A DNA stretch of 64,000 nucleotides from Heligmosomoides polygyrus polygyrus (taxonomy: Eukaryota; Nematoda; Chromadorea; Rhabditida; Heligmosomidae): assembly GCA_947396885.1 (NCBI GenBank), contig OX377206.1:3685634-3749633 (forward strand). Direction: 5' to 3'. Below, piece by piece: positions 9,281 through 19,925 of the stretch. A model generated the notes under the pieces. It had not been told where the DNA came from. It worked only from the letters and a program-made list of their open reading frames with translations, and ran no database searches. The stretch's first letter is position 1; each line of letters begins with the position of its first letter. The position numbers were made by a program, and so were the translations under genes.

Positions 9281-11348
9281 TATTTATTTATTTATTTATT
9301 TATTTGCACGATGTCGTGCGCACAAAATAGTACATTTATAAAGGACACAGCACAGAATAAAATACGTGGTGTTAAAAAAATTCAACAAATCAAAACTAGC
9401 CATCATTGTTACTTTTTTATGTTAGCACAACTCTTAAACGGCAAATAGAAGTCTTAGAAGAGATAGAGCTCTAGGAGAATAAGGGTAAGGAAGCCGGATA
9501 AGAATGATGGGGTAGAGGATGTGATAGGGGATGATGGGTAACTGATGAAGAAGAGCAGTGGCCCGCCAACACTGCAAGTCGTGGGAGAAATCGGCTCCGG
9601 ATACCAACTTAGTAGGTCCGTCAGCTCCATCAGAACCCATCGAGGACGGCTGCTTGGGGAAACGTAAGACGGTAACACTGGCTAATCAGAAACAAAGCAG
9701 AGAAGTTCTAAAATTCAAAGAAAATTAGAAACAAACAAGAAACTAACAAACGTCAGAGAAGTGCAAAAAACAAAAAAAAAAAGAAGAGCAGAAAGAAAGA
9801 GCAAAAAATAAACAAAAAACTCTGAAGTGGAAAAAAAGAATAAATAAAAACATCCAAAACAAAGGATTCCCTGGTTTTAGGAAAGCGAAAAATAGCAGAA
9901 TCTTTTTTCACTTAGGCGAAATCAGGAATATGCAGTGTTGAAAGCAAGTCTATTCTCTTTAAACCTTTTCTAAAAACATACGCATTTGGTGCTTCTACTA
10001 GGTTGGGTGGTAGCATTTGTAGCCAACGAGCTCCACGAAAGAACAGAGAATTAGAAACCTTTTCTCTGTTTTTCTTCTTAATCTCGGGATAGCGAAAGCA
10101 GTACCTATTACGCCGACCTTGTGTTGGCAAAAAGGCCCAGTAGTTACTAGCTTTAAGTCCAGATTCGCCTTTTAGGATTTTGAAGCAAAACACTAGATCA
10201 TTTACAATGCGTCTGTATTGTAGACTATTTAGGCTGAATAGTTTTAGCCGCTCTCCATATCTAGGACACGTTCCAATAGAATTGGTACAGTTTACACATC
10301 GATTAAACAAAATCTTTGTGAAGATTTTCTGAACCTTTTCAATTTTCTCTATATGCTTTTTTGTGAAAGGATTCCAAATCGGAGAGCAGTACTCCAGTAT
10401 CGGCAAAACGTACGACTTATACAGCTTGATCAGTATCGTGCTGTCGTGACATTTCATATTTCTGAAAATTGAAAAAAGGACAGAAGAAGCTCTCCGTACT
10501 ATGATATCAATGTGATTATTGAAATCTAATCCACTGTCCAAAAAAATTCCAAGATCGCGAACCTCAGATACAGTCTTGAACGGGGTGTTTTCAAGACCAA
10601 ATTCTACAATGGGCGTTTCACCGATATGGAAGACTGAAGTTTTGGAAGGATATATAGGAATTTTCCAAGCATTAGCCCATACTGCCATCATGTTAATGGA
10701 CTGGGATAAGGCCTGGCAAACTTCAGCCTTATTGCTATCATTGTATCTCCCATAAATTTTTATGTCATCGGCATACATCTGCACCTTCACATGAGAGTGC
10801 GTGGATAGAACTGCAGGAAGATCGCAGGTATATGCAAGAAAAAGGACCGGTGACAGCACACCTCCCTGGGGAACTCCACTTCTGCAATCATAGCTCTTCG
10901 AAAAAGAATTACCGACTTTCACCCGCATATGTCTTTAATGCAGATAAGATTGAATCCACTGAAGCAAAGATCCTGTAATGCTAAGATTATAAAGCTTTTT
11001 TAGAAGCAATCGGTGGCTTACTTTGTCAAACGCTTTTGACAAATCAATGTAAATAACATCAACTGAGTCTCCATTATTCAATGCAATACTCCAGTCAAAG
11101 GTGCAATCGGCAAGTTGAGTAGTCGTAGAAGCTCCCTCCGTAAATCCATGCTGTTGAGATGGAATTGATTTCTTTCTGGTGAACCATGCCACAATCTTAT
11201 CCCGTACAATCTTTTCCATTATCTTCATTGGAGTAGGATTTATGCTTATAGGTCGAAAAGACGACACTAATGCTGAATTTTGAGCTTTTGGAATAGCCGT
11301 GATAATCGATTCTTTTCTCTTTTCTTTTTTCGAAGTTATTGGTTCCAT
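9281..11348 (-). mobile_element. 5'-truncated CR1/Jockey-clade LINE
   Basis: The body is the reverse transcriptase frame at 9912-11348 (separate entry). Downstream on the minus strand is a 3' UTR of about 630 bp, which ends in AAATAAATAAATAAATAAAT (9281-9305 on the plus strand), a simple-repeat tail typical of CR1-like LINEs rather than poly(A). Just before the tail is the palindromic CGCACGACATCGTGC. No endonuclease domain is present, so the copy is 5'-truncated at or before 11348. Confidence 0.65.
9912..11348 (-). pseudogene. LINE reverse transcriptase, interrupted by one stop
   Basis: The first part (11348-10935) carries RT fingers/palm motifs: VSSFRPISINPTPMKIMEKI, QHGFTEGASTTTQ and the catalytic VIYIDLSKAFDKVSH. 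An in-frame TAA at 10935-10937 then interrupts the frame, after which the second part (10928-9912) continues in the same frame with VPQGGVLSPVLFL, the YADD catalytic box (VQMYADDIKIYG), a thumb region DLGIFLDSGLDFNNHI and LPILEYCSPIW, ending in PDFA. All these are features of non-LTR RTs of the CR1/Jockey group. The reaction would be target-primed reverse transcription. The endonuclease and ORF1 are absent. Only the one stop separates the two halves, so the copy is relatively young. Confidence 0.8.
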
Positions 11349-11806
11349 TCCTCTTCTTCTTCTTCAGCGTTTGTCCCGCTTCATGGCGGGGTCCGCTATT
11401 CTGGTGCCATGTCGCCATCTTTCCCGATCCCGTGCTAGATCAGGGTGGTAAGCCACTTTCCAGACACTTCGAAGTTAAGGCCAAACTTACGGACGCTGTC
11501 TTCCTTTCCACCCAGTACGTGGCCGTACCATCTCGCACCTTGTCAGCTATCGGCGCGACACCGAACTTCTGCCGAATAGCTTCGGCCTTTGAAGAGAGAT
11601 TTCCAAATTTTGTCTGACTACAATGTGAATTGGGTCGGATCATTAAAGTACCTCAAACTTGGGTAACTAAACCACCATTCAATTGGTTCCATCATTCAAT
11701 CAACGAAATATTTTTTCATGTTGTGTACACGTGATATGGACGAGTAAAGCAGTAGAAGAAAAAGCAATAAGCACTATTGGAATTCAGTTAGTCACAAAAC
11801 AAGTAC
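11349..11806. other. Spacer between LINE and Tc1-like element; no gene
   Basis: Begins with a short (CTT)n tract and GCGTTTGTCCCGC, then mixed sequence. Complementary open frames on both strands (11339-11643) have no recognisable domain. I see nothing further. Confidence 0.35.
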
Positions 11807-11808
11807 TA

Positions 11809-13074
11809 GAGGGTGCGCCATAAATATGGTCACTCAATAAGAAGCGAATTACTCACGGGGAATTTGTCAGGGAATAGCGAAACCTCCTCAGCAATTTACT
11901 AACAATCTAGTTAACACGCAAAATGGATATCATCTAATATGATCTTCCTTGGCACGAATGACGACCTTCAGGCGCTTAGGGTAGGACTCAGCGGCGGCAC
12001 GCAAGGTTGCTTCCGGAATTCCCTTCCATGCATTTTCCGTGAAGATTTCAATCTTCGAATCGTAGTGCGTCTTTTAGCGTAGGCTTCACCCTCTAGAATG
12101 AACCAACGCAGTAATCCATAACACTCAAATCTTACGAGTTTGTCGGCCATTCAGAAACAGGGATGAAGTTGGGAAGATTCCTTGCGCACCACTCCTGAGT
12201 CTTCCTGGACTTATGAGCGGGTGCACCGTTCTGCTGAAAGGTCCATGCTGTATTTCCAGAGTGTCTTGAGCCTAGGAAAGCAACTTCTTCATCACAATGT
12301 CGTTCACGAAGAGATTCGTGTTGACCTTGGCTTTTTCCTTTTTGAACGAAAACCAATCGTGTCCGTCCTGTGGCGCAAACTCCGGCCCAAACCATCAGGG
12401 AAGCTGCATGAGAGTTTCTGTTAACCGTGTCTGCATCCTCACCACTTTCAGCCAACAACCGCGAGTTTTGGCGGTCAAAAGGCTGCTTAATTGAGAAAAG
12501 TTTCTCATCAGTGAAGAGCTTCGTGCAGTGGTCGTGCCGCTCGTGGAGTCTTGGACGTTTTTTCTTCTTCCTTCCATCTGTGCAGGCGTTTGTCCGTGCA
12601 GTTGACGGAACTTGTAGGGGTATAGTCCAAGTTCATTCTTAGCAACTCGCTTCATCGTCGTAGCCGATACGTTGAGCTCGGCTGCCATCTTTCTCATGCC
12701 GCGGCCTGGGTTCCACTTGAATTTTTCTTTCACGATTTTCCAAAGACTGCTCGTAGCTACGGATACCGGGCAGCCAGGTCGGGAACGATCAACGAGAGTT
12801 ACGTTCCACACAGCAATAGACTGTCATCTTGTGCAGCTTCAGCAGACGTGCGATGTTGGGAACAGAAAGTTCAGCTCTTCTCGGATCCAAGATTGCGCCT
12901 CTTTGACAACAAGACTTTACCATTTCTGGTAGAAGCAGCATGGAGATGCAAAAAACACTATATACGGTTAAGATGACACGTAGAATCCGAAGAAACAATG
13001 GAAACATAAAAACGCTCACAAACAAATACAGAAAATGACGCGCAAAAAAGTGACCATATTTATGGCGCACCCTG
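11809..13074 (-). mobile_element. Tc1/mariner-superfamily transposon (decayed)
   Basis: TA dinucleotides flank a 1266-bp element (11807-11808 and 13075-13076). The TIRs share AGGGTGCGCCATAAATATGG plus TCACT, about 25 bp, with one mismatch near the tip. The transposase lies on the minus strand and is broken (separate entry). Confidence 0.85.
11960..12811 (-). pseudogene. Tc1/mariner-superfamily transposase pseudogene
   Basis: The minus-strand frame at 12811-12395 encodes an N-terminal HTH region (RPGCPVSVATSSLWKIVKEK, MRKMAAELNVSATTMKRVAK). A frameshift near 12560 moves the catalytic part to another frame, where FTDEK carries the first catalytic Asp, followed by ASLMVWAGVCATGRTRLVF. The second box reads FQQNGAPAH, where this family normally has Asp at the N position, so a catalytic residue is replaced. 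The third box is followed by a stop at WPTNS and more stops. The last part to about 11960 is recognisable only by position. The gene cannot make active transposase. Confidence 0.75.
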
Positions 13075-13194
13075 TAGGAATAGCAGAAGCTATCCATGGC
13101 ATCTTTCACCAGGATTTATAGGGTCTGCCCACTCTTTCAAATCTCTTCGTAGCGCATAGGCAATGTCTTACCACTGCAGCGTACCTATATGTAG

Positions 13195-13480
13195 TTATGC
13201 CTTCCAATTTTTTTTCGAATATTCAAGTGGTTTCGAAGGCTTACAAACTTCGAATATTCGAAGTGGGATATATTAGAAAACTGCGGTTTTTCTGAACATT
13301 CGTATTCGAATACGTTCGAAAAAAGTGATGTGGCGAATAATTGAACTCGAATGCATTCGAAAAAGGCGGGTCTTCTTTCAAATATTCGAATTCGAATACA
13401 TTCGAAAAGCGCGATATTCCGAATATTCGAACTTGAATATTGATTTGAATATTTGAATTCGTATCCAGTAAATTTTATCT
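13195..13480. repeat. TTCGAA/GAATATTCG-rich degenerate repeat
   Basis: Dense imperfect repetition of ATTCGAATA-type strings, many of them palindromic. It has the same word content as the MITEs at 13549-13754 and 15643-15826. The minus-strand open frame at 13185-13499 translates this repeat and is not a gene. Confidence 0.6.
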
Positions 13481-13548
13481 CGATCCAATGAGTTTTCAAA
13501 TCGTTAAGCAGATTTACGTGTAGAAAGACGATACCAAAAAGTGCGCAC

Positions 13549-13754
13549 TATAGATGTGCTCTTGAAATTTTTTCGAGCATTCGAATAGTTTCAAATCCTC
13601 ACAAATTTCGAATATTCAAATTCGATTATATTCGAAAACGCGAATATAATCGAATTCAATATTCGAAAGTTTAAATATTCCAATTCGAGTATTCAAAATC
13701 GAATGAAAATCATTCGATTACTCATTCGAGTAGGTCAATTCCAGCATAGCCATA
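13549..13754. mobile_element. TTCGAA-rich MITE, copy 1 (one end decayed)
   Basis: Begins TATAGATGTGCTC, contains the TTCGAA-rich interior, including ATGAAAATCATTCGATTA, and ends in a diverged AGCATAGCCATA. It is the inverted relative of the copy at 15643-15826, and the two flank foldback P1. Confidence 0.6.
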
Positions 13755-14174
13755 AGCGTTTCCAACTCAGACAATTAAGACTGTCCAACATAGGCAGCTG
13801 TGATGGTAGGAAAACCAAAGTGTCCCCATGACTTACCCATCCTTTTATCACTATGGCGTTCAACAGCTCAGCATTGACTAAACCTAATATCTTTTGACCA
13901 CTGCTGAAATGGCTGCTTTAAAGTTGGTAGAAAGTCCTAAAGCATCCTGGGTACTCGAACAAAGTGTGAACCCATGTTCTAGGTCTTAATGAGCGCACTG
14001 GAATTAACAATCTTGCTTGGCAGAATGCTGGCAACTCGAAACGCCTTTTTTAGCCATGAATATAGGTGCTAATAAAGAGGAGCTGATACGCTTGCTGACT
14101 TTAGATGTATTTTTTGGCCAAACATTTTAGTCGATTTCCGATCGAAAATAAAACAGTTTCATCTCCTTCAAATA

Positions 14175-15198
14175 CAATACCGCCCGCGTCGCGCGGGAAA
14201 AAGACGGTTTGTGACGGAAAAATCCGTCGCATCCTCATAACTTCTTCAATTTTGAGTTGTTTAAAAAACTGTTTACACCGTTCGATTTGCCTCTTCGAGA
14301 TCTACACAAACATATATAAAACTTTACCAGACCACCGCGTTTTCGCCGTGGGTGACCTAAGAAGATAACCGCAGCACGCCTTTGCGATTAGAGCACCTTA
14401 TTTTCCAGGACGTGCATGTGACGTGCAGTGTTTTCGGAGCATCTCAAGTATGGCTTACGTTGCCAGTGCGCTGCCATCCCTGGAATGCGTCAAGAGTGCG
14501 CCGTGCACAATGCATATAGGATCGAACCTATCAATCGAATGGGCGTAAGCGTGTTCACTCCGAGTCTATCTTCCCTTACTGGAAAATGTAAAGCCTTTAA
14601 GTCTATCTCGAACCGTTTGAAGAGTTTTATCAGCAATTTCCAGCCAACGTACTCGAGAATCGCTCCAATCTGTCCCGGGGAGACTTGGGTATGCGCCGTG
14701 TGCAATGTGTATAGAGATGAACCTATCAATCAAGTGGGTTCGACAACTGGTAGAGTGAGCGTTTGGGGAGTTCTATCATAAATTTGCAGCCACCCACTGA
14801 GGAATTGCTCTAAAGCTGTCCAGTTAGCCTCTGGAGTGCGCCGTGAACAATGCGTATAGAATCGAACGCACATCGCACTCTCGAAGCATTCCAGGTATGA
14901 CAGAGCACTGACAACGCACGCCATGCTTGAGATACTCCAAAAACACTGCACGTCCTGGAAAATAAGGTGCTCTCATCGCAAAAGCGTGCTGCGGTTATTT
15001 TTTAGGCCATCCACGGCGAAAACCCGGTGGTCTGGTAAAGTCCTATATACGTTTGTGTAGACCTTGAAGAGACAAATCGAACGGTATTAACAGTTTTTTA
15101 AACAACTCAAAATTGAAGAAGATATGAGCGTGCGACGGTTTGCAACGGATTTTTCCGTCGCAAACCGTCTTTTTCACCACGCGACGAGGGCGGTATTG
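14175..15198. mobile_element. Foldback element P1 (1024 bp)
   Basis: Flanked by TA (14173-14174 and 15199-15200), with ends CAATACCGCCC and GGGCGGTATTG. The two arms are inverted copies of about 370 bp (for example CTTCTTCAATTTTGAGTTGT in both, and ACCTTATTTTCCAGGACGTG in both). Each arm has a subterminal hairpin: the right one, at 15134-15169, is complete (GACGGTTTGCGACGGA, loop AAAA, and its complement on the minus strand); the left one, starting at 14203, has lost part of its second strand. There is no transposase. Termini, TA target and hairpin position are shared with P2 (50953-52991). Confidence 0.8.
14490..14870 (+). repeat. Three diverged direct repeats in the loop of P1
   Basis: Copies of TGCGCCGTG(C/T)(A/G)CAATG followed by (C/T)(A/G)TATAGA or similar and GAACCTATCAAT start near 14498, 14691 and 14837. 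They lie between the inverted arms of P1. Open frames across them (14428-14781 and the minus-strand frames) have no known domain and are not called as genes. Confidence 0.5.
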
Positions 15199-15642
15199 TA
15201 ATCATGAACTCACAGATTAAAATTCGATATGCATCTGTAAATGTTAAGAAACTGTGCCACTTTTGACGACGTGAAATGGCTTCAACAGAGATCAGAAATT
15301 ACTCGTTCGCCCACGTTTCCGGCAAAACGCTGCTGAACCTTGTTCCAAAATACATGTTCAGGCTTCAGTAGTTTACCTCACAATCCTAAAATAGAAGTTG
15401 ATATATTTGGATGAATGCGCAAGGTAAACGGGAAAACAGCGATATTTCGTCTCAGATCGAGTTGCAGCTCACATGTGCGTTCGACATGTGGCTTAGACGT
15501 GCTATAGACTCATTTAGTTGTCTTTAGATAGGGAGTTCAGACGTTCTGAAGGAATTCCTCCATATGTTTCATGAATATTCTGAAAAAAATCTTGACTTGA
15601 AGTCATATTCATGTCGAGGATGATGTAAACATCAAAGTGCAG

Positions 15643-15826
15643 TATAGCTGTGCTCGAATGACCTATTCGAATAGATAATCAAATGATTTTCATTCGAATT
15701 TGAGTATTCGGATTCGAGTGTTCAAAAAATCGCGTTCTTCGAATATATTCGAAATTCGAATGCTCGAAAATTGCGGGTATTCGAAACCATTCGAAAATTC
15801 AAAAACAATGCGGGAGCACAGCTATA
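15643..15826. mobile_element. TTCGAA-rich MITE, copy 2
   Basis: Perfect 13-bp terminal inverted repeats, TATAGCTGTGCTC and GAGCACAGCTATA, bound a 184-bp element packed with TTCGAA, ATTCGAA and CGAATA. It has no coding capacity. Target duplication is not clear because the TIR itself begins with TA. Confidence 0.7.
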
Positions 15827-16759
15827 AAATGCAGCCCTCTCCTCCTTTTTTCAAATATTGCAGCGAGGCATTGTATAGCGAATGTCCATGGGAATCACTT
15901 TTCCAAGATGAGACATACAATCTGCTTTTGCATATATTGTTTACGTTAATTTGGCAAACAGTAAAAGACCATCTCTGCAGGAATTCCCACTAAATGTTCC
16001 GATTTGACTCCAGAATTTTTTTGAATTTTGAATTTTTTGCTTCATTTTTCGTAGACTTCGCTTTATTTGACCGGTTTCACGTCAACATTTACACGTGGGG
16101 AACTCACTGCATCGCCTCCTTCGCTTGTGCTGTGCCTCTGTGCTTAATTGTATAATTAGAAACATCGCTTTGAGTTACATAAAACAGCTCTGACATCGTC
16201 GTTGTAGGTGGCTGTCCTTTCTTCACGAGACGCATACGGAACTCGCCGTCGCTGATGATGGTTTTACTGAATTCATGTGGTTTTCGTTGAAGCATTGTAG
16301 CTATCGCTTCTGGAGGTCGTCGTCGTCATCTCTGCAATTCTTGAAAAACTCCCTTCATTGGTGGAGGTTCGTAATGAAGTGTAGCGGCTTTTCATAAATT
16401 CTCGGAAAATTTCTCTGGGAAGAGTATGCTACGGCCTCAATTCCCCAATTTCAGGAAGATTTGGCTTGAACACAGTTCTAGCCATTGCCGCATGTCATAT
16501 GAGTTTCGTAAAGTCTGCTGCTCTTCCAGTTGCCTTCGCGAATCCAATCTGCATGCAGACATCGCTGCCAAATCTGAAATGCTTCATTCATTTTTCATTA
16601 TTTACCGAACCAACTGGATAGAGGGAGTATTTTGATGTAGTTATTTCCTGCCCAATCATCCGCCCAGTGCACAGTATATACCTCCTTTCTTGATGTTTGC
16701 AGTGTGTTTGGACCACTTCTTCAATTTCAAAGGGACACCTGACGATGAACTCACTATCT
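15827..16759. repeat. Mostly featureless; contains a dispersed repeat (about 16450-16690)
   Basis: The part around 16450-16690 recurs at about 44750-44965 (shared: CACAGTTCTAGCCATTGCCG, CTGCCAAATCTGAAATGC, CAGTATATACCTCCTTTCTT). It is a dispersed repeat of unknown type. The remaining DNA has no recognised gene; a minus-strand frame at 16104-16295 is discussed under rejected items. Confidence 0.5.
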
Positions 16760-17215
16760 AGTTATTTATGATGACCTTAGCGCTGGCTGACTACTACTGC
16801 CATATTTACTTGTTGACAAGTGAATACCACAGTAGTAGCCGACGGCGGAAACCCGGTCTGAATTATACACAGACGGTGAAACCGGAATTTTTCGAGGAAT
16901 TCGAGACCTTTTAAGATTGGAAAAATTAGGTTTCCCTGGTGCAGTTTGCTGAATATGTTGAAAGTGCGATTACATACTGACATAGGCGTATCTGGAAATT
17001 TACTAGCTCTATTGCTGCTTTACTTTTCATCCAAAATGTGTGAGCTATCTTTGCAAGAGTTCAGATCTCGTGTGCTATTATCGCAAAAGTTCAAATTCTG
17101 CGCGCCGGAAATTTTGCGCGTTAACCTCCCAAAAAGTTTTAAATTCTGCAACAGTGACCTGCCAAATCTGGATCCTTACGAGAATAGGGCAAATGATTAA
17201 AATCTGGAGCGAAAA
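16760..17215 (-). repeat. Dispersed repeat R, partial, minus orientation
   Basis: R is defined here by landmarks such as ACCGGAATTTTTCGAGGAATT (minus sense), AGTAGTAGCC, GCGCTGGCTGACTACTACTG and TCTGGAGCGAAAAATTCAAA at its junction with the 55-bp array. It occurs near 16760, 22020, 28915, 33470, 35260, 40200 and 48880. No coding capacity is recognised. The array of 55-bp monomers is attached to its end. Confidence 0.65.
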
Positions 17216-17503
17216 ATTCAAACTTTAGCGCCTGAAATTCGAAATCTTGGCGAAGATAGCGGGAAAATTTGAATTTCGGCGCGCAAAATTCGAATTCGAA
17301 ACCTTCCGCACTAGCGCGAAAATTTTGAATTTGGCGCGCAAAATTCGAATTCGAAATCTCCCGCACTAGCGCGAAAATTTTGAATTTTGGCGCGCAAAAT
17401 TCGAATTCGAAATCTCCCGCACTAGCGCGAAAATTTAATTTTGGCGCGCAAAATTCGAATTCGAAACCTCCCGCACTAGCGCGAAAATTTTGAATTTTGG
17501 CGC
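17216..17503 (+). repeat. 55-bp minisatellite, short array (about 4 monomers)
   Basis: Monomers of the form GCGCGAAAATTT(T)GAATTTT-GGCGCGCAAAATTCGAATTCGAAACCTCCCGCACTA. The array starts right after the R-repeat junction and stops abruptly inside a truncated hAT-B (GGCGC|TCCGGTTT). The minus-strand frame at 17139-17576 merely reads through it. Confidence 0.85.
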
Positions 17504-18187
17504 TCCGGTTTCGGGGGATTTGCCTATCCGTTTTGTTGTTCGTTACTTGGTGGTTTTTGGGCCGGATAACGAACAATGAATTGGTTGAATTCTAGGTTTG
17601 CACGTGGTGGTGGACTACGTAGACGATCGATTACGATCGCAAGAGCTATTGTTAGAAACAACGAAGGTCGTTCGCATCCAGAAAGGTTAGTAGGGGTTTT
17701 CCCGTTTCCTCTTGGGAACTGGTTACATAGTTTTAAAGATACCTAAGATATCATTCGAGAGATGCTAAACCTGTATCATACATCTATGTGACTTTCTAGG
17801 CATGGGGTTCTTCATTCATTTCAAGTCATGTGCCGACCAAGAATGCATACAAACTGCTATTAGCGATCGTTAGAAGTGGAGTGCTTGGCGCAACCTAGGA
17901 ATAATTTTTACCGCCGGTCTTTGGGTAGTATCATTTTGGTTAAACGATTACAGTGCGTGCAATTTGATTGCATGCGGTGAAGGTTCTTTTAGCCACATGA
18001 TGTTGTGAACCATCGAACAAATACCGCAGTACAGCAATGAATGCGTGCAATAGGGAAATGGGTTAATCCAGACACATAGAGCGACTTCTTCATTAAAAAT
18101 CTTAGCGGTGCAACCAACTACACTAAATAAACTTCTCATTACGAGTACTGCAAGACATGCGGATTCGTTCTAGTATGTGAGTTTCCA

Positions 18188-18490
18188 CGGGCGCGTGTAG
18201 CGCAGTCGGAGGAGGCGCCGACTGTCGCCTGCACCCGATACCAGGTTTCTGGTTCGGATTTCCCACTCAGGCCAACCAAGCCCTCCATCCCTCCGGGGTC
18301 GGTGAATTGGTACCAGACTTGTCTCTGAAGGATAAAGCGCTGACATGGTCATTGGCTGACCACCGCAAGTCATTGTATGGCCAAATACGCATTCATATCG
18401 CCTCCACGACATCCCGTAGAAGTAGAATGCGCTGGCGCATCCCAAAAAGGGTTTGAGTAACGCCGTCCTCTATCCTTATCCTTATGTGAG
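18188..18490 (+). mobile_element. tRNA-derived SINE (copy 25082-25384)
   Basis: This is the best copy of the family. It starts GGGCGCGTGTAGCGCAGTCGG, with the box A-like TAGCGCAGTCGG, and has GGTTCGGATTTCC as the box B equivalent about 60 bp on. The unique 3' part runs through GAAGGATAAAGCGCTGACAT, CTCCACGACATCCCGTAGAA and GCGCATCCC to ACGCCGTC, followed by a (TATCCT)n tail. It would be transcribed by RNA polymerase III and mobilised by a LINE partner. Minus-strand open frames here are shadows. Confidence 0.8.
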
Positions 18491-18764
18491 TTTCCCAGTG
18501 AAACTTATCTATTACACAGGAAACCACTCCCTTTAGGAATGCGTCGAATATTGTTCTCCTGTACTTCTGGATGTCATAGCTGTTTGAGTGTGTGCTTGTG
18601 CTAGACAATTGCTTGGAATATACTGCTAAACAAGCCCATAGAAAGTTAGTGTTTATCCATCCAAGATAACTCCGAGTTCAACTATCTTGGATATTCAGAT
18701 GCTATCGAGCAGCAACAAAAATAACGGTTCTTACTATGGTGTTAAATCAAGATTATTGAGGGTG

Positions 18765-19036
18765 ATGATAAAGGACGGCGTTACTCAATCTTTTTTGGGA
18801 TACGAAACGCATCTACTACTAAAGGATGTCGTGGAGGCGATTCGAATGCGTATTTGGTCATACGATGATTTGTCATGGCCAGCTGCTGAACAGATCAACG
18901 CTTTATCCTTCTCAGACAAGTCCGGTACCAATCTTCGAGGGATGGAAGGCTTAGTTGGCCTGGGCGGGAAATCAAACCAAGAGGCAGGGACTCGGGTGCA
19001 CGCAACAGTCAGCTTCTTCGACTGCGCTATACACTA
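18765..19036 (-). mobile_element. tRNA-derived SINE, inverted copy (second at 25659-25930)
   Basis: The reverse complement starts TATAGCGCAGTCGAAGAAGC, includes GGTTTGATTTCC in place of box B, and continues through GGATAAAGCGTTGATC and CTCCACGACATCC to ACGCCGTCCTTTATC. It faces the SINE at 18188 head to tail inverted, about 275 bp apart. The plus-strand frame at 18687-19178 only reads across it. Confidence 0.75.
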
Positions 19037-19747
19037 CCCAGAATCAAGTATACAAGATTATTACATGGATTTTATTCGGCTGGACGTCTCTCGCCTTCCT
19101 CGTAGCATGGAAAAGTTAAGAGACATTGGAGGAATTGCCCTTCCAAGGACCATTATATTTTTCAGCGGCTTCAATTGAAAAAAGATCTAGGCGGCTGAAA
19201 AATAAGACAATCCAACCGACGCTCTGGAGACAGGTGAAGGGCGGGTATGTTGCTATTCGTTTATGTTCCTACTGATGGGCAGAAAGTCACATAGAGCGTC
19301 GTTAATGGGGCTACCACATGACATTTAAAACACTATTAAAATGTCTAGGAACGGCCTATAAATTCACAGTGGTTCAACTCCTAATCTGCTGCTGAAATTA
19401 GTACAATCTAAAATGGTTTTATTTTTTATTGTTTGTTCGTTATCCGTTTTTCCGTTATCCGGCCATTTTTGGACAAAGTTATCCGTTATCCGTTATTCGG
19501 GTTTCAAAACTTCGTTATCCGCTCATCCCTGATACCAACGGTGTGGACATATCCGCGATTCATGATAAACTTTACCCGTCAAGTCGTGGGTATATAATTG
19601 GGTAGAGAAAACACGCCGATCGTCGTGGGTACAACAGTACACCCGCGACTTATTGGCGCCTCATTGTCAAAATTGCGCTCCATTGAGATCAGCTGTTCTC
19701 GCGAGAGGCCTTGATGTACCTTACCCTTGATTCCTTTCATGAATACG

Positions 19748-19786
19748 AATCATACCCACTACCCACTGCTGGTAGTGGGTACGATT
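19748..19786. repeat. Short perfect-type hairpin (copy 26638-26676)
   Basis: AATCATACCCACTACC (19748-19763) pairs with GGTAGTGGGTACGATT (19771-19786) with one mismatch and a 7-nt loop. Function unknown. Confidence 0.6.
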
Positions 19787-19849
19787 CCCTTACGGTATCT
19801 CTACCTATGCCCACTGCTTGATGAATCAGAGCCCTGAACTACATTAGCA

Positions 19850-19925
19850 AAGCTGATGGGGTGATAGCGACGATTAGCTGAAAGGAGCGAGAGGTCCGGG
19901 TTCGACGCTCTCATGGACGGGACGT
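19850..19925 (+). repeat. tRNA-like remnant, second SINE family (copy about 26740-26815)
   Basis: GGTGATAGCGACGATTAGCTG followed by GAGCGAGAGGTCCGGGTTCGA resembles a diverged A box and the GGTTCGA core of a B box. A related block is at 48100-48172. It does not fold into a functional tRNA by eye. Confidence 0.4.

Larger units (their letters stand above)
17504..19531 (+). mobile_element. hAT-B, 5'-truncated (second copy 24399-26421)
   Basis: The right end TTATCCGCTCATCCCTG is the complement of the CAGGGATGAGCGG terminus of the full copy at 38331-40154, and the subterminal CGTTATCCG strings (19430-19520) match it too. The left terminus is missing: the element starts at TCCGGTTT directly after a 55-bp monomer. 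A SINE pair sits inside (separate entries). No transposase is seen. Confidence 0.75.

Noticed and set aside
8984..9341. Overlapping frames with hydrophobic Phe/Cys-rich peptides, as a possible membrane protein
   Set aside because: They derive from a T-rich tract and overlap in three frames; no signal of coding.
16104..16295. Minus-strand frame of 63 codons ending at a GTGAGT donor-like site
   Set aside because: Composition is protein-like, but there is no acceptor in frame, no partner exon and no recognised family.
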